The notes: generated from the sequence alone by a model not told the origin. DNA of 64,000 nucleotides from Pohlia nutans (GCA_022496805.1 CM040092.1:22028113-22092112), one strand, 5' to 3'; positions 24,106 to 36,373 are shown, counted from the first letter of the stretch. Made by a program: numbers and translations.

Positions 24106-24973
24106 TGGTAATTAAAAAAACCAATCAATATTATTGCCACAAAATTAAAACAAGTTACAGGGATGGAATGTGCCTAACTCGTTAAAACTCCCAGACTCTA
24201 AATCCCCCTTGATATTAATGCAAGAGGACAAAAACTGCCCCCTATTTTTTGCATGAAGGGACTACCTTAAAAATAATCCCCTCTTCCAATGGTTTAAAAT
24301 TCCCGAGGGGGTCCCCCTAATCAAAATCAAGGGCATAGGTCCCAAATTTGAAAAAAAAATTGCCAGAAAAAGACCCTAGGGTGCTCAAAATGAAAATTTC
24401 AGAAAGTAGGGCCCATGGATGAGTAGTGTTTGCATTTACGTCGAGGGGAGGATTTAGAATCGGGGGGTTAAAACTGATGTGAAAAATTGATTCCGAACTA
24501 AAATTTGTGATGCCAAAGTGTAGTTCTAACTAGGCAGAACCTTATTGCATTGAAAAGGAAGTCTACCTCTGAGAGGAGGCACCAAAGGTAAACTCAAACT
24601 ACTCTAACGGACTCTTCATTCACGATGGTCTTACAGGCCATCATTAACATTATTATTCATTGAAAGGAATCATAAAATTGTTTAAAGAACATAACGTAAT
24701 AGCTGAAAACAATGAGTGATTATTAAATTCAAAATTGTGGATAAAAACATGGCTGATAGAGGTTGTGACAATAATTTGAAGATACAAATCATAAAGTAGA
24801 CACAAACTCAAACTCATTGCAACAAGAACATTCTAGAAAAAAAAATCAAAATACAAAAATTGTGTGTGGCCATTTTATAATGATATTCAATAGAAGCATG
24901 CGCAAAAAGATTAGCAATTAGTCTAATTCGTTACGTGGGGTCTTTTCACTAGTTTATACAAGCAATGTTTCTA
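24106..24973. other. Intergenic, no gene
   Basis: The segment near 24,590-24,660 (ACTCTTCATTCACGATGG then ATTATTATT) repeats the tails at about 6,430 and 26,310, perhaps a shared retroposon 3' end. Confidence 0.4.
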
Positions 24974-26279
24974 CTACACCGATTATTGTCATTTCTGTGA
25001 GTCACATAATTAGTGTGAATTTCCCACCAATCCTCACTTAGTGTGAGACTTTACACACCATCCTCACCAGGTTTTTTTTTTCTGGCACCATGGTGCCAAA
25101 CTCCAATGTTGTGGCACAGTCACAATGGTCTAAATCTGGAGGGACCACTCTCCGTTGCATGCATGGAGCACTGCTACAGTGCAACAAAAAAATAAATCTT
25201 GATCCCCACTATTCACTGTGAGAATTCTCAATTAACCCCTAAAGGCCCTTAAAAACCAAAATGGCTTTTTGCTGTTTCGGGCAGCCTAGAAGACCGGCTT
25301 AACTTTAGTATTTTGGGCTAAAATTTGGTGTGGGTGTGGTAATACATACATACTATATGTGGTAAAATTTGGGCAGCCAAATTCAAGTTTTAGAATTTTA
25401 TTATGCAAAATTTTGTTTTCAAGCCCAACTGGGGCAGCAAAAAAAAAAAAAAAAAAAAGGGTTTTTTTGAATTTTTTTTTGGAAATATGTTTATAATAAT
25501 ACTACTACACACATTTTAAAAAAATCCAAGTTGAAAGTTTTAACAATTTTACATGGGCAGCCTTCAAAATTTACAAGAGCAAGCTTCACAGTTTTTTGTA
25601 ATTTTACAGTTTTTTCTTTCAAAAATTGTCAAAATTTGAGATTTAGGAATTTTTTGATTTTTTTTTTTTCTAAAATTCACAAACTCATAGATGTAACTTT
25701 TCACCGTTCACTTTTTTACTAAACCAAAAACCTTTAACGTTATTCAAGTTTTACTATATTGTGGTTTTTGAACCTTCTTCTGGAAAATAATTTGCATGAA
25801 GGCCAAAAAAGCATAATGAGTCTCTAAAATTTTGCATGGAGGTGCCTAACTTAGTTACCTACATGGAAAAAAATATGAGCAAAATGTTTGGACTAACAAT
25901 CTTCAAGTCCCCCTTTGCACTATGGAGACAATGCCTCCCAAACAATGCCCACAAAAACTTTTGCACAAACTTTGGATGTTATGATCTTGCAAATGATAAA
26001 CATCCAACGGTCAATTTTTGAAACAGTAGCTATGAATAGGCTTAGGTACAAGATCTTACGGTTGGAATTCTAAAAGAAGTAAAAAAAACTTGGTTCACAT
26101 CCCCGGGAGTACATAGAGGTAGAAAATCGCAGTTTTGAGGTTTCAAGCTCCCAAAAACACAAGGAAATTTAGGGGTTAATGTGAGTCACACTTTATTCTA
26201 ATCCCGATTCTAATACCACAATTACTGTGAGAATACTGAATTATTGTGACTCGTAGTAAAATAGCAATAATCGGTGTAG
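24974..26279. mobile_element. CGATTATTG-ended MITE split by a TTAA element
   Basis: The left end TACACCGATTATTGTCATT and the right end AATAGCAATAATCGGTGTAG are inverse copies, as in the family member at 793-1,010. The TTAA element at 25,236-26,175 sits inside it. Confidence 0.6.
25236..26175. mobile_element. TTAA-flanked MITE, 940 bp, nested
   Basis: CCCCTAAAGGCCC after TTAA 25,232-25,235; AATTTAGGGG before TTAA 26,176-26,179. Contains an A run at 25,441-25,458. Non-coding. Confidence 0.65.
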
Positions 26280-26798
26280 TATACCATAGACAAACTACCC
26301 TGAAGAGACTTTTATTCACAATGGTCTTTTAGGCGAGCGTTTTTATTATTATTATGAGGATGGGATTATAGTATGATGGGCATGGCATTTCTCAATCATA
26401 AGGACGTTGTGGTTGGTGCATTGTCCGAGTTTAGTTTTATATAGGCGTAGATTGGTTGACCCATTGGTTGGTGTAAAGGGGGGCTTGATCAGCCATGACC
26501 TGGCTGGAGGGGCGGGGCGGGTGGTCCATCTTGACAGAAGACGAAGATTTTCCTTGGAAAGGGGTGAAGCACATCTGAGCGGAGCTCGTTTGTACAGCTT
26601 AACTTAATTGGTTCTCACTCGATCGTCTGCCTTGGGAACAGGCTTCTTCAATGCAGCGTGACGGAGCTCAGGGCAGCCGGGCCGAGTTCCCAATGCCCCT
26701 GCAATCTGCAGCTTGTGTGCTCGCCAGGTTTACTTCCTATCGAGGTTTGACTAACCCTCTAACTCTAAATCGTTGACCAGTTGGCTTTAACCCCCTAC
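26280..26798. other. GC-rich intergenic patch, no recognised gene
   Basis: Around 26,400-26,760 the base composition rises and a 66-aa plus-strand frame opens, arginine-rich and without a known motif. Possibly a remnant of a captured gene. Confidence 0.3.
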
Positions 26799-27843
26799 GA
26801 GCATCCTCAATGGGGCCTCTAAATAATATACCTTTTTGATGTAGATGGAATAAGAAATTTAAATTACTATTATCATAATTATATTTAAAAACTAAATAGA
26901 ATAGACCCAAAAAAATCTTGATTCAAACATTGGATGACCAAGATACAGTCACCCCATTAAAAATTAGCAAACTTCCAAAAAAATAAATAGAGGGCTCTTC
27001 AAAGCTTGTGTAAATACTTTTTAACCCCTAAGCGCTCAAACGACCATTTTCTGGTCGCTGCCCGAATTTAACGGGCTGCCCGGAACAAAAAATAATTTTT
27101 TGAAAAAAAAATAAAAAAATAAAAATACTACATCAAGTCTACTTTCCAACCCAATTTGAATTATGGCAATCCAAGTTAAACTCCACCCGGGAGAATTTTT
27201 CAAAGTAGATCATCTCAACATTGTCTTAGTGTTATAAAATTTGCTATTTGGGGAAAGTAATGATGATCCCTCCATCATTTCTTTTGCTTTTTTGAAGTTT
27301 ACAATAGATAGCCCAACTTTAACCAATCATACTAAATTTTGAACTCTAAAATTGAAAATTATAATTTATACAAATTTTCAAAGGTTAATGCTTTTAAATT
27401 CATTAAAAAATGATCTAAAGTTATTTTTGGAAGTTTGACCGTATGGATAATTTGTAGAGATGATACTCTACATTTTGTCTATTGAACCAAACTTCATCAA
27501 ACATATGGAAGGCACATATTATAACACATCTATGTTTTGTCCAATACCCCTCGGGCTTTTAGGGGTTAAAGGGCCAAAGGCATGGCAAATGTGGCGTGTT
27601 TTGTCGTGTTTTGGGCTTAGAGGGCCTTCTTTAGCCTTTTTTTTTTGAAGGCCCCTCTAAATTAGCACACATTTGATAGAATGTATCTATATCACACAAT
27701 GTCCAAATCCAAATTTTCTTGCACATTTACTATGCATTTTTTAATGCACTTCTATGATATAAAATTCATGGTCTAATTCCTTGTATATTAAATTTTTTTA
27801 AATAATATACGGGGCCCTTTTAGAGGCCTCATTGAGGATGTTC
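26799..27843. mobile_element. PIF/Harbinger-like MITE split by a TTAA element
   Basis: GAGCATCCTCAATGGGGCC and the inverted GGCCTCATTGAGGATGTTC form its ends. The right flank is TAA (27,844-27,846); the left is TAC. Internal TTAA element at 27,025-27,565. A 3-bp target with GAGCATC ends is typical of Tourist-type elements. Confidence 0.5.
27025..27565. mobile_element. TTAA MITE, 541-bp family copy 2, nested
   Basis: Bounded by TTAA 27,021-27,024 and 27,566-27,569; ends CCCCTAAGCGC and GCTTTTAGGGG. Palindrome GACCATTTTCTGGTC at 27,042-27,056. Inverted relative to the other two copies. Confidence 0.7.
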
Positions 27844-27846
27844 TAA

Positions 27847-28143
27847 GAGCATCTTTACCAAGAACTCTAAATTTCAAGACCTTACCATGTCAGTAAGTCC
27901 CCACCAACATCACTCAGTTAAATTCTTAAAATAGTAAGCAAGCCACTCGCAAGTCACCACCCATGAAATGTACAATTATGATGTGCAATTAAGAAGAGAA
28001 GATACACTAGCGAGAGTGATTTTGAAGGCCCTGAACTTGGTTACATTTTCTAGTGTTAGAGTCCAAATTAATTGTTCACCAATCCTATGCACATCCATTT
28101 TTCAAAAACTAGAGAGCTATCCAGAGTGCTAGTGGAGATGCTC
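27847..28143. mobile_element. 297-bp Tourist-like MITE with TAA duplication
   Basis: GAGCATCTTTACCA at the left, inverted TAGTGGAGATGCTC at the right, with TAA at 27,844-27,846 and 28,144-28,146. It shares its left TAA with the preceding element. Confidence 0.6.
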
Positions 28144-28146
28144 TAA

Positions 28147-28535
28147 AGGACAAAAAAGCCCGAACGGGTCTTATGTTTTTTTTAAACCACTTTTGAGTAG
28201 GAACTATGCGTACTTCCTTTAGTTCAAGATTACTGTAGGTTGATAGTATTTCTGGTACAAATTAATTCATAATTTCAAGACTTTGTCACGTGTTGCTTTC
28301 CGATTGGCTATGACATCTGAAACAATCGACATAGTAGGCCAAAAAGCTGATGCCATTTCCCAATAGTGTAGGAACTGCTATTAGCTTACAATGTTTTTTC
28401 ACCAACACGTGCAAAGTTCTTCTTTAATTTTGGTGATATTAAAATTGGTTCCATATGAATTATATTTTTCACAATAGGATTGATTGTATTTGTTATCTTA
28501 AAACTATGAATCCATGGCTCTTTGATTTTAAAAAA
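28147..28535. mobile_element. 230-bp family TTAA MITE with an insertion
   Basis: Family phrases flank a foreign block of about 160 bp: GAGTAGGAACTATGCG before it, CACAATAGGATTGATTG after it. The block at roughly 28,225-28,385 is unidentified. Terminal TTAA sites are lost. Confidence 0.45.
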
Positions 28536-29004
28536 AAGTGAATACTGTAGTCAGTTATTAGGATCCGCAAAAGTAATTATAAAAAGAGAAGTCCAAATCT
28601 TTAGGAAATTGTATTCTAAAAAATAACTCTCTTTTATATAATGAAAAAAATAATTTTAAAGAATTTTCATAGAATTTGAAAGGTAATTCTCTAAAAATGA
28701 ATTATTCAGTATGAGATGTTGACCTTGAAGGCCGGGCACGGTATATTAGTTATATGAATCAATTCTATTGCCGTAGGTGGAAGGCCCGGGGCTGCACTAT
28801 ACTAAACATGTACGAGTATACGTGAGTAAAAATACTCCCTCTGTAAAACAAGGATTAAGTGAGTATAGAGAGGGTATTTTGATTGTAATAAAGTGTATAC
28901 ATGATGAAAATCCATGACAATAATCCATGATCAAAATCCTTCGATTAAGCTGCCAAATTGTGTGCAATGCCCTAAAACAGTTGTCAAGCGCGTGTGATGT
29001 TTTA
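28536..29004. other. Intergenic with two transposon tips
   Basis: A CCCGGGGCTGCACTATAC end (about 28,786) of the 271-bp family abuts ACTCCCTCTG (28,831), a Stowaway tip. Both elements look truncated. A 78-aa minus frame crosses this junction and is not a gene. Confidence 0.45.
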
Positions 29005-29540
29005 CCCCTAAATGATAGAGGGGGTAAGGGCAAAACCTAGATGTGTTATAGAATGTTACTTCTGCAACTTCGATGAAGTTTGGTCCAAAAGAGAAAATGA
29101 GAAGCATGATGTTTACTAATTATCCATATGGTTAAACTTTCAAAAAGGTTTTAGGTACTCATTTAATGAATTTAGAAGCATTTACCATTTTATATTCACC
29201 AAAATTACAAATTTTATTTTTAGAATTTGAAATTTGGTGTGATTGGTTAAAACTAGACATTCTATTCTAAAATTAAAAAAGATTTTTTTTTCAAAAGAGA
29301 GAACATCATTAATTTCTCCAAATAGATAACTTTATAATACTAGGACAATATTGAGGTTTGTGTCTTTGAAAAATTCTCCTCGGTGGAGTTTAACTCGGAT
29401 TGACATGATTCAAATCGGGTTGGAAAGTAGACTTGATTTCTTATTTGAAATTATTTTTTATTTTTTATAGATTTTTTAAATCTTGGGCAGCCCATAAAAA
29501 AGGGCAGCGACCATAAAATGGTCGTTTGGTCACTTATGGG
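29005..29540. mobile_element. 541-bp family copy 3
   Basis: Left flank TTTA (29,001-29,004), right flank TTAA (29,541-29,544). Collinear with 23,254-23,796. Palindrome GACCATAAAATGGTC at 29,509-29,523. Confidence 0.65.
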
Positions 29541-29544
29541 TTAA

Positions 29545-30631
29545 TTGCTAGCGGTGAATGAGTACAATTGGAAATCTGAGTTTTCTTTTGGGGACGAAAT
29601 TTAAGTCAGTATCATAGCCTTTAAGTGGGATAGAGGGAGTAGTATTGAATTTTAAATATAACTCTATTGTTGTTATTTTATTTTTCTAAAAAAATTTAAA
29701 ACTAAAAATTTAGATTTTTTTATATATTTAAATAACTGGAACTCCAAAAATACAATACTCTAAAATGTGCCAAATATATCCCTTGATAACAACCATTTTT
29801 CAGTCTATCTATGATACATAGTTATCCTTAATCCATAAAGATCTACATTAACCAAAATGGATTTTTGTGAAATTGGACAAACCATTGTGAATTCAGATTT
29901 TGCTTGGATTTGTTGAATTTTTTTTAGTGTAGTGCAAGGACTTTCATGTAGTTTTTTTAATGAACTAATTTGTATATGAACAAAAATCTGTGGTTGGATA
30001 GTTATGCCATTATTTAGATTTTTTCCAGCTTTTGAGTAGTTACAAAGTATTTGAGAATAAAAATAAATTTACTTGTAGATAAGATTCATGTCTACAAAGA
30101 AAACTTTGATTCATTCCATTCTCATAAGTGAGGTGAAAATGAGGAGTATTGTATTGCAAATAGTCATGAACTATGTAAAAAAATTGCTCTTGAACTAGGA
30201 CTATTTAAAAATAAAATAAAAGTTACAGGGAATAGAGAGTTTTTTTTGAGTTTGCTACATCAATTTTACCATTGGAATTTGGTACGTTCCAATTCCATGT
30301 TAAATTTATTAAAAATTTGACTTCTTTTCATTTCTAATTTTGTACTTTCTTCAAAATGATGATCTTTTAAACGTCAAAAATCAACCTTTTTCCCTTGGAT
30401 TTTTGGTAGAAAAACAAAAGGTGTTTATGAAGATAGGAGTTTTACTAATGCAAATCGAATAGGAGCTCTCCACTCAACCATGAAGGTATGATGAAGATAT
30501 CAATCATTGATAAGAGCCTCTCCCCTGAGCTTTTATACAATCGGACTAAGTGTTTTAGACCATGTACAACAAGTGTGAACGCGCATAGTCAACTATCTAG
30601 TGAACTTTGGTGGCTATGGCCATAACGACTA
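29545..30631. other. Intergenic, no gene
   Basis: A Stowaway-type right tip (GGGATAGAGGGAGTAG near 29,620) is the only recognisable piece. Confidence 0.4.
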
Positions 30632-32136
30632 CAGTACCTCACAAAACTGTTCCAATCATTAGAACTTCTAAATTCAAGAAGAAGTTTCAAAAAACGGATG
30701 TCCAAACTTTCAAATAGTAATTTGAGGCATATATTACATCCAATCTAGTACACATATATAAAAAGTCCCAACTAAATCAAATATCATTGAAGGAAAAATG
30801 AAAGCTTAAAATCAGTATGTACATTAGTACAGTTTTGTGAGTGCTCTAAGTAAGCTACCTAATACTTTGTCCACTTCCCTTTTGAAGCTACTACAGCTTC
30901 TATCCTTTTGGACATGCTTTCTACAAGTCTCCTGCAATCATGTGTAGTAATAGAAGAAAAAACTTGAACTACATGTTCTCATAATTCAATCACTCCTTTT
31001 GGAGGTGAATCATTCCTTTTGGGCTGGCCACGTTAGAAGACTAAAACTTTGCCTAGAGAACCATTCTTGCATCATCTTTGTGGTGAGAATAGAAGCATTA
31101 TCTTGTTGGAAAATGACTTTTGTAGCATCTAATTCATATTTTTTGATTGTACCATCTATTGTTTGCTCTAAAATTTGACGGTATCCATGTTGGTTGAGGC
31201 GACCTTCAATTTTGTACACCAATCCTGGCCCATGACTAGTCATACTACCCCAAATCATGATCCCACCACCACCATGCTTTAATGTCTCTATAACAGTGCG
31301 AGTTGACAACTCATGTGGATCACAACTCCAATACCAAGAGATTCCATCACAACAAAATCGATTGATTTCAGACTCATCAGAAAAAATGACACGTGCAAAG
31401 TCAAAACGTGCTTTGACATTCTTGATTGAGAGACGTGGTTTTTTTTGCTTCACTTGTGATTGTAAACCACCTCTATGCAAAGCACGTCTCATTGTTTCAA
31501 CACACACTTGCATCCCAAATGCCTCTTGCACATTTTTTGTAGCCTCTATAGCGGTATTAAGCTTCCCTCTAGCCATATCCAACACACAAGACCGTTCCAT
31601 TGCAGGAGTCAATTTTCTTGGTTTACCTCCATGTGATAATTCTACAGTAGAAACAAATTTCTTTTGAATCCTGTGTACAGTTCGAACACCTACATGCAAA
31701 CTCCTTGACACTTCTCTAACACCAACCCCTCTCTGCAACATGGAAATGATATCTGCTATCTTTTGAGAAGATAATGGACAAACTATCTTTTCTACTTGGG
31801 AGCAGGGACTTCAAAGTACAAAGAAAATAAAAGAGATGGTGTGTACACACAACTTTACAGCAAGAGTACAAGTCTAATCAATCTGCATAGCTCTACAACA
31901 AAGCAGGTTCTTGTACACAATGCACTCACAAAATTGTTCTATTGATTTATCTGGCTTTGAGCTTATGATTATCGTGCATGTGTGCTTTTGCATGCCATTG
32001 CTTTTGACATGTGGCCTTTAAACTTGCATTAGAAGTTAATTGGAACTTACACAAGGTCATTTGCTTTTTCATGATGCCATCTAAATTTAATCAAAGGTAG
32101 ATTTTTCCAATATTGGAATAGTTTTGTGAGGTACTG
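30632..32136 (-). mobile_element. Tc1-like transposon, complete ends, dead transposase
   Basis: Terminal inverted repeats starting CAGTACCTCACAAAACT and ending near TTCCAAT lie at both ends with about one mismatch. They are flanked by TA at 30,630-30,631 and 32,137-32,138, as expected for the Tc1/mariner superfamily. The 1.5-kb length and one central transposase gene on the minus strand also fit Tc1. The transposase is broken by an internal deletion, a frameshift and a stop, so the copy cannot move itself. Confidence 0.9.
30859..31810 (-). pseudogene. Tc1-like DD34E transposase, broken
   Basis: The main open frame (31,010-31,741, 243 codons) has an N-terminal helix-turn-helix (around IADIISMLQRGVGVREVS), extended upstream in frame to about 31,810 without a clear ATG. 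It then has the DDE domain: first aspartate in VIFSDES, a GGGGIMIWGSM block, second aspartate in FQQDNAS, then WPAQ. Before VIFSDES about 20 residues usual for the family are missing. After WPAQ the frame shifts by one base. The shifted frame holds a VIEL block matching the third acidic position, followed at 30,979-30,981 by TGA where tryptophan is expected. It then continues to a typical GKWTKY end and stop at 30,859. In intact relatives the enzyme binds the inverted repeats and cuts and pastes into TA. Confidence 0.88.
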
Positions 32137-32138
32137 TA

Positions 32139-33290
32139 TGTCAACTATGACAGCTACTAAGGCAACTACACCTATGCCGCCTTCAAGTTGTCAATTAACA
32201 ACAAAGTCAGAGTACATAATTAACACATATTCTAATAGGAATTATTGGCCTACTAAATTTATTTATAACATTTTTAACCATAATTTCTCAATTCAATCCT
32301 CTAGTATAGGGTGATTGCAAGCTACGGTCTACCAAGTGGGGAGTGCAGCTTGTGCAGCTAAAGGCCATGCAGCTCGTGCACTAGCGTAGTAATGCGCACC
32401 TCTCAACTTTCAATTAGATCAAAAATTTCACCATCCCAAATAGGGTTTATGCTAATACTTTCACTTTAGCAATTGTTAAGTTAATTTCAAGTCTTTGGGC
32501 ATTACTCAATAGCCTTTTCTGTTTTTTACCGAGTAGGGGTAATTAGAGCCTTTTTTACATAACATCCTTAGCTAGGTTTTATGAAAAATGCATTTCATAT
32601 CCCACCTCTGAAATTGAACCATTATTTCATTTCCAAAAAAAAAATCCAAAAAAAAGTTTTAACTGCACGAAAATCTTAAAAAACAAAAACATCATCAAAC
32701 AATTTATTAAAAAATAAGTAAGCGTAGTACCCAAAAAAATAAAATATGGTAGCTTTGTACACACTTGTGGTATGTTGCTATAAATTTTTGAAGTTCAATT
32801 TTGACCCCCTTCTAGCATTTCCCATAAAATAGGTGCACTTTTGACAAGCGACACGCTACCAAATCTAAGTAGAAATGCTTAATTTGGATAGAAAGATTGA
32901 AAATTTGCAAACTTTATTGTGGTAGACATCTTAACTTTAGAATTCTAGAAACAATGCAATTTGTTTCGTCACAAAATTCCATTCCAATATTTATTGATGA
33001 TTTTCCAAAGATTGGGTATGTGCACAAATTTGCATGCCGCGACAAAAAGTTTGGGTGACCGTAGCTTGCAACCACCCTATAGGAAATCAATAACAAATTT
33101 CTCAACTTGCAAAATGTACATATAATTTTCTAAAAAGTATCAAAGTTCAAAGTTCACCTTTGGGCTTAAATGAAAAAAAAAAAGTGTTCTATGACTTTAA
33201 ACAATATTATCTTGAAGATGCTAAAGAAGTAGGTGTCAAAAGTTGGTGTGTAAATATAAATTGAAAATTTTGACTTCAAACTAGATACTA
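32139..33290. other. Intergenic, no gene
   Basis: Nothing supported. Two patches near 32,310-32,345 and 33,050-33,080 (AAGCTACGGTCTACC and its rough inverse) may be ends of an old 750-bp inverted-repeat element. Confidence 0.4.
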
Positions 33291-33439
33291 CGCCAAAATC
33301 ACCATATAATGTGGCCCACGGTATTTACAAGAGGTTTTGTTTTTCAAAATACTGTGGTAAAATTCATCCACATTGGATGAAATTTTGTTTAAATGGATGA
33401 ATGTACCCACACCATTCACCCACCTACAGTATTTTGGTG
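33291..33439. mobile_element. 149-bp TA-flanked MITE
   Basis: Shortened relative of the pair at 14,197-14,576 (shared GTGGCCCACGGTATTTA). TA at 33,289 and 33,440; ends have drifted to CGCCAAAATCACC. Confidence 0.55.
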
Positions 33440-33441
33440 TA

Positions 33442-34420
33442 CACTCTCATGAGTTGAGTGGCTTGTGATGTGTTTGAAATAGTCGCACAGAGGATGTGAT
33501 TTCGTGAATATTACCACCACTTTTTGGTTGAATGTTAAAATGGGCCGACAAGTGCAGCAGAGGGGGACCATGAGTGAGGGCGGATGAATAAAGCTTTGAC
33601 AGGCAAGTTTGCAATCAAACTGGTCCTACTGCATTACCATACCAATGCTTGGGCTACATGCTACGAATCCCATGATAATGAGTTATGGCAAGCAAAAAGA
33701 AAAATCCAAACAGGACCGGGCAGAGCGTAATGATTTCGACACAGTCATGGAATGTCAACTTGGTGAGCCTTCAATTCAATAGAGCCCCACCATCATACCT
33801 ACACTCCCGTACAAGCCCGACCTGTTCCAAGCTCCTCCTTACTGGAGGATGAAGTCCCACTTTTTTTTTTGGTCTGCCCGGGGTGACCATAGCATAATAG
33901 AGCAGTGCAACGGTACACCTTTTTTGAAAACTAGATTGAAAGAGAATCTACACTTAGATTCACTTTTCTAAGTAACAGTGAAGGAATGTCATGAATTTTG
34001 AGACTACCGTGTCATTGCCACGTAAACTTAGTTTTTAATTGAAACTGGATTGTGGTCCCCATTGTAAAAGGGTGTTGGCTCTATTATACTATGTATGACT
34101 CCATAACTTTGGTTCAATTTCCTCATTCTCTCAAACTCGAATAATTTTCTTGTACTTTAGTAGCTACAATGCAAAGTTTGGATTTTTTAAAAAACTTAAA
34201 CGTTTTTTGGATTGAAAATGTGACTAAATGTTTGTATTTTCTTACTAGAGCTAAATGTCCCTAGAAAATGATCAAAATCTAACGAGATATAAACCACTAT
34301 TTGACATACCGTATGTGAGGGTTGGATTTAATAGCATCGTGTTGAAATTGAATTTCCATGTCAGATTTTGAGAGGTTCACGTCACCCTAAACCAATCATA
34401 AGATGACATGTGGCATTTAA
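33442..34420. other. Intergenic, no gene
   Basis: 33,897-34,085 repeats 4,331-4,520. Otherwise no feature is supported. Confidence 0.4.
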
Positions 34421-34990
34421 CCCCTAAAGGACCTTCACTATTTATGTTGAAGAAGAATTCCCAAAACTGTGAAAATGAAACCCCTTGAAGTAAAACGTGA
34501 TTAAAAGCAAATCTAAGCCTTTTTTTTTATTTCCCCTTCAACCATATGATCTTCAAACTAACTTTGAATATGAGTAATAAACCAAAATTCAACCATTGAA
34601 AGTCCACCATTAGAGAGATTATACCATCCAAAGTTGATTGATTTGGTTTTTTTGGGCTCCTGGTCAATGGAAAAATCTTCTTGGAGATGATTGAAATCGG
34701 TACTTTAGACCTCGGTTTTGAGAGAAGTAATTATATTCTTTTTTGATTATAGATGAGATGACCTACATTAGTGCAAAATTGGAGGCCATTGGGAACATTT
34801 GACCAACTCTTGCCCGTAATTAGAATTCTGACCTTTGTGATTACATAATTTTGATCCATAAATCTGTCCAAGATGAAAATTAGATTCCCGTGTTCGTCCC
34901 AAAATAATCTATTACCCAAAAAAATTGTTGATTAAATCTAACTTCGAAATGAGCTACCCAAACTCCCAAATTACGACCTGGTCCTTACAA
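34421..34990. mobile_element. TTAA element, left end only certain
   Basis: CCCCTAAAGGACCTTCAC follows TTAA (34,417-34,420). A weak inverse (CTGGTCCTTAC) near 34,977-34,987 may be the decayed right end, giving about 565 bp. Confidence 0.35.
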
Positions 34991-35990
34991 GAATGAATGG
35001 ATTTATGTCAAAACTCACCATGATGTAAGGCAGGCATTTGTGTAAAACTTAAGATACAATATACCACATGACAAGTGCTAGATACTTCATTGTAGCTTCT
35101 GCAAAAATAATATAAAAAAAGGGGAAGTTGAAGCACATGCGCTGATATCATTGGCAGGATCATTGGTGTTGTGATGGGCCCATTTGGGAGGGGTCATGTT
35201 CTCAAATGAAATGTGAGTTTGAAGTGAGAGATCAGTTGAGCCATGGAGCAAAAAGCTCTCTAAAACTGCATGTGAAGAAGCGTACCTTTGCTTGGCCCCA
35301 CTCTTGGCTTGGCCGGCTCATGTAGGTACCATTCTGCCGTACGGGTAAATGCTCTCCCATTTTTATAAGAATACTCTGCGTAGGTTTCTCAAAAATAGAG
35401 CCCAGAGGATAGAAATTAACAAAAACACGTGAGCCTTTTTGACTCAACAACTGGTGAGTTAAGTTACGTCTGAAATTAATACGAGTTTTGTAATGGTAGC
35501 CATCATTTGGGTCTCATGTTTGATGGGAATGTGCATGGGAATTAGCGACGGGATCCCGCTTGGATTTGAAAGGGGGGTTTGTTTTGTTGTTCTCTGACAC
35601 ACAAGTAATGCTGGTGGCAACTATTGCCAGATGGGTGGATGATATTGAGACCGCGCTCTTGTCTCCGTAAGTCCGTATCCAACATCATCATGTTCTTGGT
35701 GCGCATTATGCTGTAGCAAGATGATGGCGCCGGGCTCATTCCCTTTGTCCCCACCTCCCAAGTAGATTCAAAGGCCATAGGTAGGTAGAGTCCACTCGCT
35801 CGTGACCACACGATCGATGCCCTTGTCAAATTCAGCATTGAGGTTCTTCGGTGCGAGTCCTTATCCCTTGCATTTCAAGCAGGACAAGCGAATGTCAATG
35901 GATGTCACACAACGCTTTGTACATCTAACTTTCAAGGATGTCGGAAGCATTGTCAAACCACGCACAAAAAGATTTTGAAGACCTAACCAT
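34991..35990. other. Mixed-composition intergenic region, no recognised gene
   Basis: A GC-richer block at 35,230-35,940 carries frames of 98 aa (minus, 35,542-35,838) and 72 aa without known motifs. The block lies just upstream of the tandem duplication and could be remnant coding sequence, but there is no splice structure I trust. Confidence 0.3.
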
Positions 35991-36138
35991 AACTGACGTA
36001 TGTAGTGGATTCTTGCACTTTGCACAAAGGAAGAACGTCATGGCTTTCTCATTCAAGTTTGAAGACACACATGCCACTCTTTCAAGCTTCTACAGTTCTT
36101 TGTTGGAATTGAGTTTAATCTGATAACACCTTCATTAA

Positions 36139-36373
36139 CCCTTAAAGGACATGGCTTTCCTGATTCCCACACCCAAAATCTCCTTTTAACTCCATTTTAA
36201 GCATGATTCTCTTTTTAATTTACTTTAGTTCTATTCTAAAGAAGTATAGATGCCTTAAAAATGTTCGTTTTGGCATTTAAAAAACCCCATTTGGTTCAAT
36301 GGAGTAGAAGTTATGAGCAAGATTCTCCCCAAAAAAAAAGTAAGAGCGTAGGACTTAGTATGTCCTTTAAGGG
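36139..36373. mobile_element. TTAA MITE, 235 bp, with an empty site in the sister unit
   Basis: CCCTTAAAGGACAT / ATGTCCTTTAAGGG ends between TTAA 36,135-36,138 and 36,374-36,377. The matching place in unit 2 reads CTTCATTAACGTACAC with one TTAA (40,109-40,112), so the insertion and its 4-bp duplication are directly visible. Confidence 0.85.

Noticed and set aside
31257..31667. 136-aa plus-strand frame
   Set aside because: Antisense to the Tc1-like transposase.
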